Below are positions 6,097-11,645 of a DNA stretch of 24,793 bases, in pieces (position 1 is the first letter of the stretch; each line of letters starts with the position of its first letter). The position numbers and the translations under genes were made by a program. The notes below the pieces were generated by a model that made no database searches, was not told the DNA's origin, and saw only the letters and a program-made list of their open reading frames with translations. Where the stretch lies: IMG/VR virus record IMGVR_UViG_3300006802_000523, positions 1 to 24,793 of that record, one strand, 5' to 3'. The stretch comes from a virus.

Positions 6097-6845
6097 TCTC
6101 CCGTTTGATTGTTAAATTCAATAACGTTTTGCTCTCCTAAAAACTCATCAAATGCGCCTACATTCTTCTGTTTTTTTATTGATTGAGCATTGCCGTTAAT
6201 CATCCAGTCGGATTTAAAGCCAGTCCATCCGCGTGAGCACATCGTTTCTAAAGCGTCTTGCAATGTCATGCTTGCTTTCAAAGCTTCGCGCTCTATCGTT
6301 TTTAAAACTGTTTCAGTAACAACAGCTTTTTTTAACTTGCGATGCTGCAACCAATCCTTCCAAACTTGTTCATCAACATCATCAGGCTTATGAATTACAG
6401 AAGGCGTAGCGCGTACCGCTTGCTGCTTATCTTTTATATCTTGTTTATTGGTTATTGGTTCTTGGTTATTGGTTAGTTGACGTTCGTTTAACGTTCGTTC
6501 AACGCCTGTTGAGCGTTCGTTCAATCTTCGCGCCGCTGAAGCCTTCCCCGCCTGCGCAGCCTTTTCAGATTTAGACTTGAAGTGCTGAATTTCGCGGTCT
6601 GCTCTGTCATTTACCCATCCGCCTTGTTCATTTTGAGTGAAAAATGAATGCAAAATATATTCGACTTCAGCCTCATGACCTCGCATTCCAATCATTCGTG
6701 CAACAGTTGTTGAACATCCGTTCAACGGTCGTTCAGCGAGATAGTATTCGTCAAGCAATCGCCTATAAGCCAAATCTTCAAGAAGCGTTAACCCCTTGGT
6801 ATGGCTTGCATAATCGCCAATGTTGAATGTGTAGTAGTACATCAT
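6087..6845 (-). CDS. DUF1376 replication initiation-type protein
   Basis: 252 residues. Residues 1-90 match DUF1376 (YdaU-type): MMYYYTFNIGDYASHTKGLTLLEDLAYRRLLDEYY, RMIGM...VEYILHSFF and WVNDRADREI. A low-complexity linker (residues about 95-135, with LNER twice and LTNNQEPITNKQ) leads to a C-terminal helical domain (DEQVWKDWLQHRKLKKAVVTETVL, ALETMCSRGWTGFKSDWM) resembling the end of many phage and bacterial replication proteins. It probably acts as the initiator, like lambda O. The linker DNA carries short tandem and inverted repeats that could be the origin. The ATG overlaps the upstream stop by one base (TAATG). Confidence 0.82.
   Translation of the reverse strand: MMYYYTFNIGDYASHTKGLTLLEDLAYRRLLDEYYLAERPLNGCSTTVARMIGMRGHEAEVEYILHSFFTQNEQGGWVNDRADREIQHFKSKSEKAAQAGKASAARRLNERSTGVERTLNERQLTNNQEPITNKQDIKDKQQAVRATPSVIHKPDDVDEQVWKDWLQHRKLKKAVVTETVLKTIEREALKASMTLQDALETMCSRGWTGFKSDWMINGNAQSIKKQKNVGAFDEFLGEQNVIEFNNQTGEWK
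6445..6524. repeat. Iteron-like repeats inside the replication gene (candidate origin)
   Basis: Two groups lie side by side. Four tandem 7-bp units, TTATTGG with one TTCTTGG, occupy 6445-6472. Three copies of CGTTCGTT(T/C)AA start at 6481, 6492 and 6514, that is at spacings of 11 and 22 bp, one and two helical turns. They encode the low-complexity linker of the DUF1376 protein. Lambdoid phages keep their origin in the same place, within the initiator gene O. Origin function is inferred. Confidence 0.5.
6709..6726. repeat. Perfect inverted repeat GTTGAAC-ATCC-GTTCAAC
   Basis: Seven-base arms with a 4-base loop inside the DUF1376 coding region. The arm shares GTTCAA with the 11-mers at 6492 and 6514, so the same protein could bind here. 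Confidence 0.6.
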
Positions 6846-7036
6846 TACACCGCCTGTTCTTTTGCCTGCTGCAATACTGCGCGTATTTTGTTTCTGTGCC
6901 GATATGTGTTTTCACGCAAACAATGCACACATCCATCACTCACAACATACCTACGAGTTGCACCACATTTTGTGCAAGGCTTGCCGTCATATTGTTTGTG
7001 GCCTTTTTTTGCAGCATCAAATCTTAATTCGTTCAT
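6845..7036 (-). CDS. Small zinc-finger-like phage protein, first gene of the leftward operon
   Basis: 63 residues. It starts MNELRFDAAKKGHKQYDGKPC and contains CTKCGATRRYVVSDGCVHC, two CxxC pairs 15 residues apart, a plausible treble-clef or zinc-ribbon site. It ends with a basic Gln-rich helix (TYRHRNKIRAVLQQAKEQAV). The KPC..CG...RYVS...CV.C pattern is common in small phage proteins located beside replication genes, sometimes annotated as HNH-related, but no HNH catalytic residues are present. A good ACGGAG ribosome-binding site precedes the ATG. The stop overlaps the next start by one base. Confidence 0.7.
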   Translation of the reverse strand: MNELRFDAAKKGHKQYDGKPCTKCGATRRYVVSDGCVHCLRENTYRHRNKIRAVLQQAKEQAV

Positions 7037-7063
7037 TTTTTCTCCGTTTTTTTCGTAGCGTTT

Positions 7064-7092
7064 ATAATACTATCACTATCACAAGAAGTAAA
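7064..7092 (-). promoter_or_regulatory. Leftward early promoter, TTTACT-17-TATTAT
   Basis: On the minus strand TTTACT (7092-7087) and TATTAT (7069-7064) are 17 bases apart. The spacer contains two tandem TGATAG units, a possible regulator site. The first gene starts at 7036. Confidence 0.6.
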
Positions 7093-7108
7093 GCATTTTT
7101 AATATAGA

Positions 7109-7137
7109 TTTAATTTTTTAACTGTTGGTGATATAAT
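7109..7137 (+). promoter_or_regulatory. Rightward early promoter, TTTAAT-17-TATAAT
   Basis: A consensus TATAAT at 7132-7137 with a weaker TTTAAT 17 bases upstream, 27 bases before the first rightward gene. With the leftward promoter it forms the divergent control region between the two early operons. Confidence 0.5.
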
Positions 7138-7164
7138 TTAAATATCTTAACAAAAGGAAAAAAA

Positions 7165-7581
7165 ATGAATGTAGGGAAATTAATTGATATTATCGGTGGT
7201 GCACAAGAAATGATAAAAATCACAGGAATGAGCGCTGGAAGGATATCTCAAATGAGAAGCAAAAATCACATGCCAAAATCGTGGTATATGTTTTTTCAGA
7301 ACAAGTATCCTGACGCGGTTCACGTTGCAACTGAAGAGGTAGAGCTTCAAGAAAAACAGAAAAAAACATTAATTTGCTTAAAAAACAACCTTTTGCTGGT
7401 CGGAGATGCAATTAGCGATAATTTTTTTACAAGGCTTGAAAACGCTCACGAAGTAAAACAAAGCAATAATTCCATTTCAGAAAAAATAGAAAAAGCCTTA
7501 AGTAATACAGCAGAGCTAAAAAAAATTGAAGGTTCTTTAAAAATACCGAATAGCTCAATTGATTTTAGTATTGATTTCTAA
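7165..7581 (+). CDS. Cro-like helix-turn-helix regulator
   Basis: 138 residues, first gene of the rightward operon, preceded by an AAAGGA ribosome-binding site. Residues 1-50 (MNVGKLIDIIGGAQEMIKI, TGMSAGRISQMRSKNHMPKSW, YMFFQNKYPD) have the layout of Cro/YdaS-type helix-turn-helix domains: a GG(A/V) turn, a recognition helix with SAGRISQMR and a following MPKSW. The remainder is helical and polar, with no peptidase domain, so it is not a full CI-type repressor. Its place beside the divergent promoters suggests it represses or balances them. No partner repressor gene is visible. Confidence is good for DNA binding, lower for the precise role. Confidence 0.65.
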   Translation: MNVGKLIDIIGGAQEMIKITGMSAGRISQMRSKNHMPKSWYMFFQNKYPDAVHVATEEVELQEKQKKTLICLKNNLLLVGDAISDNFFTRLENAHEVKQSNNSISEKIEKALSNTAELKKIEGSLKIPNSSIDFSIDF

Positions 7582-7594
7582 AGAAAAAATAAAA

Positions 7595-7768
7595 ATGGAC
7601 GAACAAGATAGCATGATTAACGACATGTGTTGCATTTTAAAATTTACATCTGAAGTTTTAAAACAAATAATAAATAAAACTTCAGACGAAGAATTAGCAA
7701 TAAAGTTAAGCGATCAAGCAATTGAAATCGCAGAATACTTTTTAAAAGACAAAAAAATATTACATTAA
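7595..7768 (+). CDS. Small helical protein, function unknown
   Basis: 57 residues from the ATG at 7595 (MDEQDSMINDMCC). The frame can be extended to 7559 but that would lie inside the preceding gene. Mostly acidic helices: LKFTSEVLKQIINKTSDEELAIKLSDQAIEIAEYFLKDKK. No recognisable motif. It follows the Cro-like gene by 13 bases in the same transcript. Confidence 0.55.
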   Translation: MDEQDSMINDMCCILKFTSEVLKQIINKTSDEELAIKLSDQAIEIAEYFLKDKKILH

Positions 7769-7771
7769 TAC

Positions 7772-7800
7772 TTTACAAAAGTAAAAAGATGATTTAATAT
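7772..7800 (+). promoter_or_regulatory. Rightward promoter, TTTACA-17-TAATAT
   Basis: TTTACA at 7772-7777 and TAATAT at 7795-7800 with a 17-base spacer, between two small genes. It matches the shared promoter pattern of this phage (see 5438, 8406, 10454). The leader contains AACAACTGAAAGG, a motif repeated in front of several early genes. Confidence 0.6.
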
Positions 7801-7837
7801 TACAAACATCAACAACGTAACAACTGAAAGGTAAAAA

Positions 7838-8095
7838 ATGAGAAATAAGACAAAAAAACAATTCGTTAAAATTGTTGGCCCCTTTTTAAATGGTGTAGGC
7901 GTATTTAAATATGCAATAGATGATCTTGTTCAAATATCAATCGAGAATACTCGCGGAAAAACACTTGCGTTTGAAGTGATGACACATGATAAATATGATG
8001 AGCTTGAAGATATTTTATATAAAGATTGCCAATCTAATGATGCTCGTATTGTTCAACGTGCTTTAATGCACTTTGATATGTTTGAAGATAAATGA
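7838..8095 (+). CDS. Hypothetical early protein, 85 residues
   Basis: Follows its own promoter and an AAAGG ribosome-binding site. The N-terminus is basic (MRNKTKKQFVKIVGPF), then beta-rich (GVGVFKYAIDDLVQISIENTRGKTLAFEVMTHD) and acidic-helical (YDELEDILYKD, RIVQRALMHFDMFEDK). No known domain recognised and no membrane segment. Early expression position suggests a regulatory or host-modifying role, but this is only context. Confidence 0.6.
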   Translation: MRNKTKKQFVKIVGPFLNGVGVFKYAIDDLVQISIENTRGKTLAFEVMTHDKYDELEDILYKDCQSNDARIVQRALMHFDMFEDK

Positions 8096-8107
8096 GGAGT
8101 ATTAAAA

Positions 8108-8191
8108 ATGAAAACAGGTGAATTACTTGCAATAATTGGTTTTGGAATTGGCTGGGCAATTTTAATATTTGAAGGAATGAGACTGTACTAA
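8108..8191 (+). CDS. 27-residue small membrane protein
   Basis: MKTGELLAIIGFGIGWAILI followed by FEGMRLY: a single hydrophobic helix of about 17 residues with a charged end. A GAGG-type ribosome-binding sequence lies just upstream, and the TAA overlaps the next ATG by one base (TAATG), which supports translation. Too short for family assignment. Confidence 0.55.
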   Translation: MKTGELLAIIGFGIGWAILIFEGMRLY

Positions 8192-8394
8192 TGGAAACAG
8201 ATAATCACTACAAACAAATGGTCATTGAGCCGTGGGATGTTATAGACTTATGGCCGGATGAGCAAAGAAAAGGCTTCTACAGAGGAAATATAATAAAATA
8301 CGCGATGAGGATTGGCAGCAAAGATCAAGAGCTAAAAGAAGCTATAAAGCTTTTGCATTACGCACAGAAACTTGTAGATGTATTAGAATCATAA
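8191..8394 (+). CDS. DUF3310 family protein (T7 gp1.7-like domain)
   Basis: 67 residues: DNHYKQMVIEPWDVIDLW, then RGNIIKYAMRIGSKD and LKEAIKLLHYAQKLV. This matches the short DUF3310 domain: HY...IEP.DVI, GN.IKY..R.G.K, and a helix with LKKA..YL. The domain also occurs in T7 gp1.7, reported as a nucleotide kinase, but this protein consists of little more than the domain. A link to nucleotide metabolism is plausible beside the recombination genes; function not proven for the short form. Confidence 0.8.
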   Translation: METDNHYKQMVIEPWDVIDLWPDEQRKGFYRGNIIKYAMRIGSKDQELKEAIKLLHYAQKLVDVLES

Positions 8395-8405
8395 ACATAA
8401 ATAGC

Positions 8406-8434
8406 TTTACAAATTAAAAAACATTGTTTATAAT
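8406..8434 (+). promoter_or_regulatory. Rightward promoter, TTTACA-17-TATAAT, with palindromic operator
   Basis: TTTACA at 8406-8411 and a consensus TATAAT at 8429-8434, 17 bases apart. GTTTA-N6-TAAAC at 8426-8441 overlaps the -10 box exactly as at 5431-5446 on the other strand. The leader ends in AACGGAG before the gene at 8464. Confidence 0.65.
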
Positions 8435-8463
8435 ATTAAACATATTAATAACGGAGCAAAAAA

Positions 8464-8649
8464 ATGAAACATCAAATTAAAGCATTTTCTGATCAAGAAA
8501 GTGCAGCAATCTCAAAAATTTTACTTCTATTACAAGAAGTAAAATCAAAAGAAAAAAAAGAAAAAAAAGCCTCTTTGTGGGCTGATATATCTAGTCTGGC
8601 GCTTTCATGCGCAATAAAATACAAAAAAATTCAAAATGAAACAATATGA
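8464..8649 (+). CDS. Small basic hypothetical protein
   Basis: 61 residues with a strong ACGGAG ribosome-binding site. The N-terminal helix is LLLLQEVKSKEKKEKK preceded by QESAAISKI; then comes ASLWADISSLALSCAIKYKK. Highly charged lysine/glutamate middle. No family recognised. Its end overlaps the next small gene by 14 bases. Confidence 0.55.
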   Translation: MKHQIKAFSDQESAAISKILLLLQEVKSKEKKEKKASLWADISSLALSCAIKYKKIQNETI

Positions 8650-8776
8650 TCATATTTTTGTGGTTCTTGAAATTTTAACAAGAGCTACTATAGCTGTATC
8701 GATATTTTCAGCTGCAATATGCTGCATATCTTTTAGCGTATTTTTTTTAGTATTGTTTTTAATCAAATTATTTTAA
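8636..8776 (+). CDS. 46-residue membrane protein
   Basis: Starts MKQYDHIFVVLEILTR and then contains an almost uninterrupted hydrophobic stretch of about 30 residues (ATIAVSIFSAAICC, ISFSVFFLVLFLI) ending KLF. One long or two short membrane segments. It fills the space between the 8464 gene and the ERF gene, overlapping the former. The start has a weak ribosome-binding site, so coupling to the preceding gene is likely. Unknown function; a membrane-acting early protein such as superinfection exclusion is only a possibility. Confidence 0.5.
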   Translation: MKQYDHIFVVLEILTRATIAVSIFSAAICCISFSVFFLVLFLIKLF

Positions 8777-8788
8777 AACGGAGAAAAA

Positions 8789-9358
8789 ATGGAAATGTCA
8801 GAATCAATCGTTGATTTATCTGCTGCGCTGGCATCTGCGCAAGCCGAGCTAAACAACCCCGCTTTCGATTCTAAAAACCCGCACTTTAAAAGCTCATACG
8901 CTTCTTTAGCTTCAGTGCGCAATACAGTTGTCCCTGTTCTTGCGAAGCATGGACTAAGCGTTATACAAGACGTTTCAGCGGTTGAAAACGGTGTTGTATG
9001 CGTTCAAATGCTGCTTCACAAATCAGGCCAGTGGATTAGAACGGCTGGCTTAAAAGTCCCATTTGATAAAGCTAATGCACATGGTTACGGATCAGCGACA
9101 ACATACGCTCGCAGATTCAGCCTTATGGCTTTAGTCTGTGTCGTCGGAGACGACGACGATGACGGTAATGCTGTATCTATTCAACAAAACCAAAGAACAG
9201 AAAAAAAAGTCGAGCCAGATTTAGACTGGATCGCAAAGATAGATGAAGCATCTACGTTAGATGCACTTGCTAGTGTTTGGACTACTATGCCGAAACAGCA
9301 GCAAGAAGTTTTAAGAGTATTAAAAGACAAAAAGAAAAAAGAATTAACAGCCGAATAA
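8789..9358 (+). CDS. erf: ERF-family single-strand annealing recombinase
   Basis: 189 residues, ribosome-binding site ACGGAG. The ERF core spans residues 5-130: IVDLSAALASAQAELNNP, KNPHFKSSYASLASVRNTV, LLHKSGQWIR and the signature GYGSATTYARRFSLMALV, followed by an acidic run GDDDDDGNAVS. The C-terminal part (DLDWIAKIDEASTLDALASVW) is a helical tail often found on phage ERF proteins. It anneals complementary single strands during phage recombination or genome circularisation, as P22 Erf does. It is followed by YqaJ exonuclease and SSB, a complete exonuclease-annealase-SSB set. Confidence 0.93.
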   Translation: MEMSESIVDLSAALASAQAELNNPAFDSKNPHFKSSYASLASVRNTVVPVLAKHGLSVIQDVSAVENGVVCVQMLLHKSGQWIRTAGLKVPFDKANAHGYGSATTYARRFSLMALVCVVGDDDDDGNAVSIQQNQRTEKKVEPDLDWIAKIDEASTLDALASVWTTMPKQQQEVLRVLKDKKKKELTAE

Positions 9359-9398
9359 AAAATGTTATTAAAAAAAACTTACAACTGAAAGAATAAAA

Positions 9399-10028
9399 AT
9401 GGACCTCAAAACAATAACTTATGAATATCCACAAAGAAGCGCTGATTGGTTTAACGTTAGGCTTGGATGTGTAACTGGTTCAGGTGTTACAAATGTTTTT
9501 GCTAAAACAAAAACAGGCGAATCAGAAGCAAAGAAAAAATACAAAACAAAATTAATTGTAGAACGCCTTACAAATGAATCGCAAGATAACGATTTTGTAA
9601 GTTCGGCAATGCTGTGGGGAATCGAAAAAGAGGATATGGCTCGCGTAGCATATCAAGAAGAAAACAAAGTTCTTGTTAAACAAGAAGGCTTTATAAAAAT
9701 AGAAAATGAATTTATAGGTTATTCACCAGATGGCCTTGTAAGTGAAAACGGTTTAATAGAAATTAAATGTCCAAGCAGCGCAAAACACTTTGAATATTTG
9801 GATACACAAGAAATACCAAAAGAATATATAAATCAAATGGTTTTAGGAATGATTGTCACAAAAAGAAAATGGTGTGATTTTATTAGCTATGATCCGCGAT
9901 TTCCAAAAAGCATGCAATTATTTGTAAAAAGAATTTTTGCAAAAGATTATGATACAGAAGGATTTTTAAAAACAGTTAGAGAATTTAATAACGAAGTAGA
10001 GCAATCAATTAGAAAACACATTTTTTAA
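9399..10028 (+). CDS. YqaJ-type viral exonuclease (lambda Exo-like)
   Basis: 209 residues. The PD-(D/E)XK fold of the YqaJ family is visible: an N-terminal RSADWFNVRLGCVTGSGV, a conserved Glu in WGIEKEDMA (about residue 76), GYSPDGLV with Asp 111, and LIEIKCP with Glu 121 and Lys 123, followed by the Gln helix IPKEYINQMVLGM. It resects double-stranded ends 5' to 3' to give substrates for the ERF protein just upstream. The leader contains ACAACTGAAAG. Length is usual for the family and all active-site residues are present. Confidence 0.92.
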   Translation: MDLKTITYEYPQRSADWFNVRLGCVTGSGVTNVFAKTKTGESEAKKKYKTKLIVERLTNESQDNDFVSSAMLWGIEKEDMARVAYQEENKVLVKQEGFIKIENEFIGYSPDGLVSENGLIEIKCPSSAKHFEYLDTQEIPKEYINQMVLGMIVTKRKWCDFISYDPRFPKSMQLFVKRIFAKDYDTEGFLKTVREFNNEVEQSIRKHIF

Positions 10029-10042
10029 AAAAGGAACTTAAT

Positions 10043-10417
10043 ATGTTTAGCAATGTTTTTAGAATCGGAAAAGATGCAGTTGTTCGCAGAACACAAAACA
10101 ATGATGCAGTTTGCACGCTTTCTCTGTGCTATACATTTGGATATAAAGACAAGAAAACAACACAATGGATAGAAGGAACAATTTTTGGGAAAACAGCCGA
10201 AGCGTTAGAGCCTTATTTAACAAAAGGCAAACAGATCTATGCGATGCTTGATGATGTATACAACGAGGAATACGAAGGAAAAACAAGGTTAAAAGGAAGA
10301 ATATTAAAAATCACGCTTTTAAGTGATAACAGCGCAGCAAACAGCACAGCAACAAAAGAAGCTCCGCAACGACAAAAACAAATGCAAGACATTGAAGAGG
10401 ATGACGTACCATTTTAA
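10043..10417 (+). CDS. ssb: Single-stranded DNA-binding protein
   Basis: 124 residues of OB-fold sequence: MFSNVFRIGKDAVVR, FGYKDKKTTQWIEGTIFGKTAEAL, YLTKGKQIYAMLDDVYNEEYEGKTRLKGRI. The Ser/Thr/Gln-rich linker ends in the acidic tip EEDDVPF, the conserved docking peptide for host replication and repair proteins. It lies 14 bases after the exonuclease gene and is followed at once by an intrinsic terminator, so erf, exonuclease and ssb form one transcription unit. Confidence 0.93.
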   Translation: MFSNVFRIGKDAVVRRTQNNDAVCTLSLCYTFGYKDKKTTQWIEGTIFGKTAEALEPYLTKGKQIYAMLDDVYNEEYEGKTRLKGRILKITLLSDNSAANSTATKEAPQRQKQMQDIEEDDVPF

Positions 10418-10422
10418 AAAAT

Positions 10423-10444
10423 GGCGGGGGAAACCCTGCCTTTT
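10423..10444 (+). terminator. Intrinsic terminator after ssb
   Basis: GGCGGGG, a GAAA tetraloop and CCCTGCC form a 7-bp stem with one G-T pair, followed directly by TTTT and more T-rich sequence. Placed 6 bases after the ssb stop codon. Confidence 0.85.
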
Positions 10445-10453
10445 AATTATTTC

Positions 10454-10482
10454 TTTACTTTTTAATTAATTTAATTTATAAT
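10454..10482 (+). promoter_or_regulatory. Rightward promoter, TTTACT-17-TATAAT
   Basis: TTTACT at 10454-10459, a 17-base spacer and a consensus TATAAT at 10477-10482, immediately after the ssb terminator. It would restart transcription for the second half of the early operon. The leader AACAACTGAGGA serves as ribosome-binding site for the gene at 10514. Confidence 0.65.
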
Positions 10483-10513
10483 TAATTTACCTTAACAACT
10501 GAGGAAAAAAATA

Positions 10514-10729
10514 ATGGAACAGACTATTTTTGAATACGAAGGCTTAAAGTTCACGGTCGATTATGAGTTCGACCCAGGAGAAAAGCAAACATTTGTGGAC
10601 CCTGGCTGGCCTGCAAATGTTACTATAAATAGCATTTGGATTAATGAAGTTGATATGTACGACATGCTTAAACAAAGCATCATCCAAGAAATCGAGCATA
10701 GGTTATGCTTGACACACATAGATAATTAA
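10514..10729 (+). CDS. Hypothetical phage protein, 71 residues
   Basis: Acidic protein MEQTIFEYEGLKFTVDYEFDP, then EKQTFVDPGWPANVTINSIWI and NEVDMYDMLKQSIIQEIEHRL. The pattern of a beta-rich N-terminus with PG.P..V.I..I.....D(M/L)YD.L and a final helix ending in EIE is one I have seen in small phage proteins encoded near recombination genes; function unknown. Good GAGGA ribosome-binding site behind the 10454 promoter. Confidence 0.65.
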   Translation: MEQTIFEYEGLKFTVDYEFDPGEKQTFVDPGWPANVTINSIWINEVDMYDMLKQSIIQEIEHRLCLTHIDN

Positions 10730-10750
10730 TATTGACGCATCTTTAAATAT

Positions 10751-10768
10751 AGCTGCATTCTTGCAGCT
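10751..10768. repeat. Perfect hairpin AGCTGCA-TTCT-TGCAGCT in a leader
   Basis: Seven-base arms with a 4-base loop, just before the CTGAGGAT ribosome-binding site of the gene at 10787. It lacks a T run of useful length on either strand, so it is more likely an mRNA structure or a protein site than a terminator. Confidence 0.6.
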
Positions 10769-10786
10769 TTAAAAACTGAGGATAAT

Positions 10787-11020
10787 ATGAATAATATTGA
10801 AAATTTAGTAAAAGAATGGCTCAGAACAAAAGCGAAAGAAGAACTATTGAGCGTTCAAAGAAAAGAAATAGAAAGGCAAATAAATGAATCTTTATCCTCT
10901 GGTGAAGAGGTTAACCCATATATTTTAAATTTATTACACAGAGTTTTAAAAATGATAAAAAAAACCGGCTCAAGGCCGGAGAAAGCAACTAAGGAGAATA
11001 AACATGAAAATGCAAATTAA
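10787..11020 (+). CDS. Small coiled-coil-like early protein
   Basis: 77 residues: MNNIENLVKEWLRTKAKEEL, LSVQRKEIERQINESLSS, then a basic tail (KKTGSRPEKATKENKHENAN). The first 45 residues are amphipathic helix with alternating acidic and basic residues. The tail is read through an intrinsic terminator-like hairpin facing the opposite strand and through the ribosome-binding site of the next peptide, so the true functional part may be the N-terminal helix. No family recognised. Confidence 0.55.
   Translation: MNNIENLVKEWLRTKAKEELLSVQRKEIERQINESLSSGEEVNPYILNLLHRVLKMIKKTGSRPEKATKENKHENAN
10957..10979 (-). terminator. Intrinsic terminator facing leftward, antisense to the early operon
   Basis: Read on the minus strand: CCGGC, loop CTTGA, GCCGG, then eight T residues. 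On the plus strand the run is A before the stem, so it works only for leftward transcripts. No leftward gene lies nearby; the nearest leftward operon upstream of it ends at the holin (14021). Confidence 0.65.
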
Positions 11021-11051
11021 TAATAACAAAGTTATTCATAAAACACAATGA
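11004..11051 (+). CDS. 15-residue leader peptide coupled to a lipoprotein gene
   Basis: MKMQINNNKVIHKTQ, preceded by a strong AAGGAG (10991-10996) at a good distance of 7 bases. Its TGA overlaps the ATG of the next gene (ATGA at 11048). The following lipoprotein gene has no strong ribosome-binding site of its own, so the peptide probably serves to deliver ribosomes to it. Confidence 0.5.
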   Translation: MKMQINNNKVIHKTQ

Positions 11052-11353
11052 AAAAAATAATTATTTTTGTTCTTTTGCTAATCAATGGATGCTCAACAAT
11101 AATAAATGGAACGACACAAGAAATAAAAATTAATGATGGTTGCAATGTCGTTAATAATGAAAATGCTTCTCAAATTAAAGAAGGTTTTATAACTGTCAAA
11201 AGGAGTAAAAAAGATTTAAAAATAATATGCAATGATGTAGAAAAAGTTTACAAAGCATCATTAACAAAAGAGGCTTTAACTTCAATTACTTTTATAGATT
11301 TCGGATTGATTGATTTTTTAACAAACGCGGCATGGGGATATGATGTTGATTAA
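11048..11353 (+). CDS. Small lipoprotein, possible superinfection-exclusion or envelope moron
   Basis: 101 residues with a clear type II signal: MKKIIIFVLLLINGCST, the lipid-modified Cys being residue 15. The mature part starts CSTIINGTTQEIKI, like many bacterial lipoproteins that open with C(A/S)(T/S)I..GT.Q.(V/I).I, and ends with a hydrophobic segment FIDFGLIDFLTNAAWGYDVD. The product is expected to be anchored in the envelope. Phage lipoproteins in early or lysogenic regions often alter the host surface or block infection; that role is inferred. It overlaps the next lipoprotein gene by 14 bases. Confidence 0.7.
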   Translation: MKKIIIFVLLLINGCSTIINGTTQEIKINDGCNVVNNENASQIKEGFITVKRSKKDLKIICNDVEKVYKASLTKEALTSITFIDFGLIDFLTNAAWGYDVD

Positions 11354-11645
11354 TTTTATTTTAGTTTGCTGTGCGCTTGCAGGATGTGCAGTAGTTCCTG
11401 ACGATTCATATTATACGTGGTACAAACAAGGAGAAGAGCTAAAAGATATAAATGTATATAAAGTTGATAAAGAGTTTATAAAAACAATTTGCAGACATAA
11501 TCAGTATGTAATTGCATGTACTTTAATGAACTTCAATGAAGGAATTTGCAACATTTATACTACATACGACACAGATAAAATCCCGAAAAAAATACTTGAT
11601 CATGAAATGAAACATTGCAACGGGATGAATCATTATGAACATTAA
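11340..11645 (+). CDS. Small lipoprotein with a metzincin-type zinc motif
   Basis: 101 residues. Lipobox ALAGC with Cys 16 after a short hydrophobic signal. Close to the C-terminus the sequence LDHEMKHCNGMNHYEH contains HExxHxxGxxH (His 88, Glu 89, His 92, Gly 95, His 98), the exact zinc-binding consensus of metzincin peptidases. Four other Cys occur in the mature part (51, 60, 70, 93), suggesting disulfides in the periplasm. The protein is much shorter than known metzincins, so it may be a minimal peptidase-like domain or a zinc-binding protein. Two tandem ATGs (11340, 11343) are possible starts. The end overlaps the next gene by 11 bases. Confidence 0.7.
   Translation: MMLINFILVCCALAGCAVVPDDSYYTWYKQGEELKDINVYKVDKEFIKTICRHNQYVIACTLMNFNEGICNIYTTYDTDKIPKKILDHEMKHCNGMNHYEH

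Noticed and set aside
7037-7164. Full lysis-lysogeny switch with CI repressor
   Set aside because: Only a Cro-like protein is visible on the right; the leftward operon starts directly with a zinc-finger-like protein and replication genes, and no integrase or repressor-peptidase gene occurs in the window.
10751-10768. Perfect hairpin as a transcription terminator
   Set aside because: Only two or three T residues follow on the plus strand and none on the minus strand, and it lies in the leader of a gene.
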